From positions 1-14,565 of the forward strand of contig JAOTYN010000044.1 of NCBI GenBank assembly GCA_029861825.1: 14,565 nt of DNA. Direction: 5' to 3'. The notes below the pieces were generated by a model, which ran no database searches, was not told the DNA's origin, and saw only the letters and a program-made list of their open reading frames with translations. Position numbers and translations under genes: made by a program. This document shows, piece by piece, positions 13,668 through 14,565 of the stretch (its first letter is position 1; the number at the start of each line of letters is the position of its first letter). The DNA is from Cyclobacteriaceae bacterium (GTDB taxonomy: Bacteria > Bacteroidota > Bacteroidia > Cytophagales > Cyclobacteriaceae).

Positions 13668-14549
13668 ATGATTGAATTACCAGTAATTTCATCTTCGAAT
13701 CAAGGGAGGCCTCGCAAGCCGGATTGGCTGCGAGTAAAGCTTCCTGTGGGTAAGGAGTACGCCAAGGTACGAAAGCTGGTGGATCAATATAAACTACACA
13801 CCATTTGTGAGAGTGGCAGCTGCCCGAATATGGGTGAATGCTGGGGGGCCGGCACTGCAACTTTTATGATCCTGGGTAATGTTTGTACCCGAAGCTGTTC
13901 TTTCTGTGCTGTAGCCACCGGCCGGCCGCCGGATTACGATACTGAAGAGCCACAACGGGTGGCTGAGGCCATTAAATTAATGGGGGTCAAGCATGCCGTG
14001 ATCACATCGGTAAATCGTGATGAACTGAAGGACCGGGGTGCGGAAATTTGGCATCAGACAGTGGTCAAAGTGAAAGAACTGAGCCCTGAAACCACCATTG
14101 AAACACTTATCCCCGACGTAAAAGGAAATTGGCTGGCACTGGATCGCATGATCAATGCGGGTCAGGAAGTGGTTTCCCATAATATGGAAACCGTGGAAAG
14201 ACTATATCGCCCGGTAAGACCTCAAGCCAAATACCAGCGAAGCCTGGAACAGATCCAAAGAACCAAAGAGGCCGGAAAGCGTACTAAGTCCGGTATTATG
14301 TTGGGGCTAGGTGAAAAAGACCAGGAGGTATATCGGGCTATGGATCATTTAGTTGAACATGGCCTGGATATCCTTACGCTCGGACAGTATTTGCAACCCA
14401 CCAAACTGCATATTGAAGTGGCGGAATTCGTGCATCCCAATAAGTTCGAACACTTCAAAGAGGAGGGGCTGAAAAGAGGGTTGAAATATGTAGAATCTGG
14501 ACCTTTGGTGCGTTCCTCCTATCACGCAGAGCGTCATGTAAATGTTTAA
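13668..14549 (+). CDS. lipA: Lipoyl synthase
   Basis: A radical-SAM enzyme that inserts two sulfurs into the octanoyl chain on E2 and GcvH proteins, completing the lipoyl cofactor. At 293 residues it has normal length. The auxiliary 4Fe-4S cluster ligands are Cys47, Cys52 and Cys58 (CESGSCPNMGEC), the radical-SAM cluster ligands Cys73, Cys77 and Cys80 (CTRSCSFC), and the C-terminal RSSYHA (282-287) supplies the conserved serine ligand. The ATG at 13668 is chosen over the TTG at 13641, which would add nine residues and sits within the promoter box. The octanoyltransferase lipB is not in the window. Its product supports complexes such as the one containing the E1 encoded at 8090. Confidence 0.97.
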   Translation: MIELPVISSSNQGRPRKPDWLRVKLPVGKEYAKVRKLVDQYKLHTICESGSCPNMGECWGAGTATFMILGNVCTRSCSFCAVATGRPPDYDTEEPQRVAEAIKLMGVKHAVITSVNRDELKDRGAEIWHQTVVKVKELSPETTIETLIPDVKGNWLALDRMINAGQEVVSHNMETVERLYRPVRPQAKYQRSLEQIQRTKEAGKRTKSGIMLGLGEKDQEVYRAMDHLVEHGLDILTLGQYLQPTKLHIEVAEFVHPNKFEHFKEEGLKRGLKYVESGPLVRSSYHAERHVNV

Positions 14550-14565
14550 AAAAACACCGCTTACT

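Overview
The window looks like a piece of a chromosome from a member of the Bacteroidota; I cannot resolve the class. The evidence is indirect but consistent. Secreted proteins carry signal peptides ending in A-Q. Near-consensus Bacteroidota promoter boxes (TTTG and TAnnTTTG) precede several genes, and Shine-Dalgarno sequences are mostly absent. The gene content also fits: a carboxypeptidase-regulatory-like surface protein, a fused E1 alpha/beta 2-oxoacid dehydrogenase, a YtxJ-type bacillithiol redox protein and a HEAT-like protein often found in this phylum. Genes are packed tightly. Two convergent pairs overlap at their 3' ends, and several same-strand pairs overlap or abut. I see no rRNA, tRNA, CRISPR array, phage gene or complete insertion sequence.

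Layout. 1-129: no confident gene. 130-1848 (+): secreted protein with an N-terminal carboxypeptidase-regulatory-like domain and a C-terminal thioredoxin-like domain that has lost its CxxC. 1832-3385 (-): secreted protein of unknown function. 3386-3658: intergenic, holding two REP-like hairpins with a shared ACGAGGAC motif. 3659-4894 (-): PLP enzyme of the cysteine-desulfurase-like family. 4919-4935: 17-bp perfect palindrome between divergent genes. 4960-5607 (+): a 36-codon ORF, an in-frame TAG, then a GTG-started HEAT-like protein in the same frame. 5604-7999 (-): compact operon of M16 peptidase, ispF and mnmD, transcribed in that order. 8090-10072 (+): fused E1 of a 2-oxoacid dehydrogenase complex. 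10174-12066 (+): very basic secreted repeat protein, overlapping ytxJ (12059-12418). 12423-12827 (-): OsmC-family protein. 12895-13611 (+): probable outer-membrane beta-barrel. 13668-14549 (+): lipoyl synthase lipA.

Most genes are housekeeping. ispF makes isoprenoid precursors, mnmD finishes the wobble-uridine modification of tRNA, lipA makes the lipoyl cofactor used by the E2 subunits that partner with an E1 such as the one at 8090, and YtxJ and the OsmC-family protein handle thiol or peroxide chemistry. The least explained element is the 10174-12066 protein. Its secreted part is built from a recurring G-T-x-aromatic-x-G motif, arranged in at least three classes of longer repeat. It is the best candidate here for something undescribed. 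Smaller puzzles are the cysteine-less thioredoxin domain, the in-frame stop at 5068-5070, the REP-like hairpins and the 17-bp palindrome.
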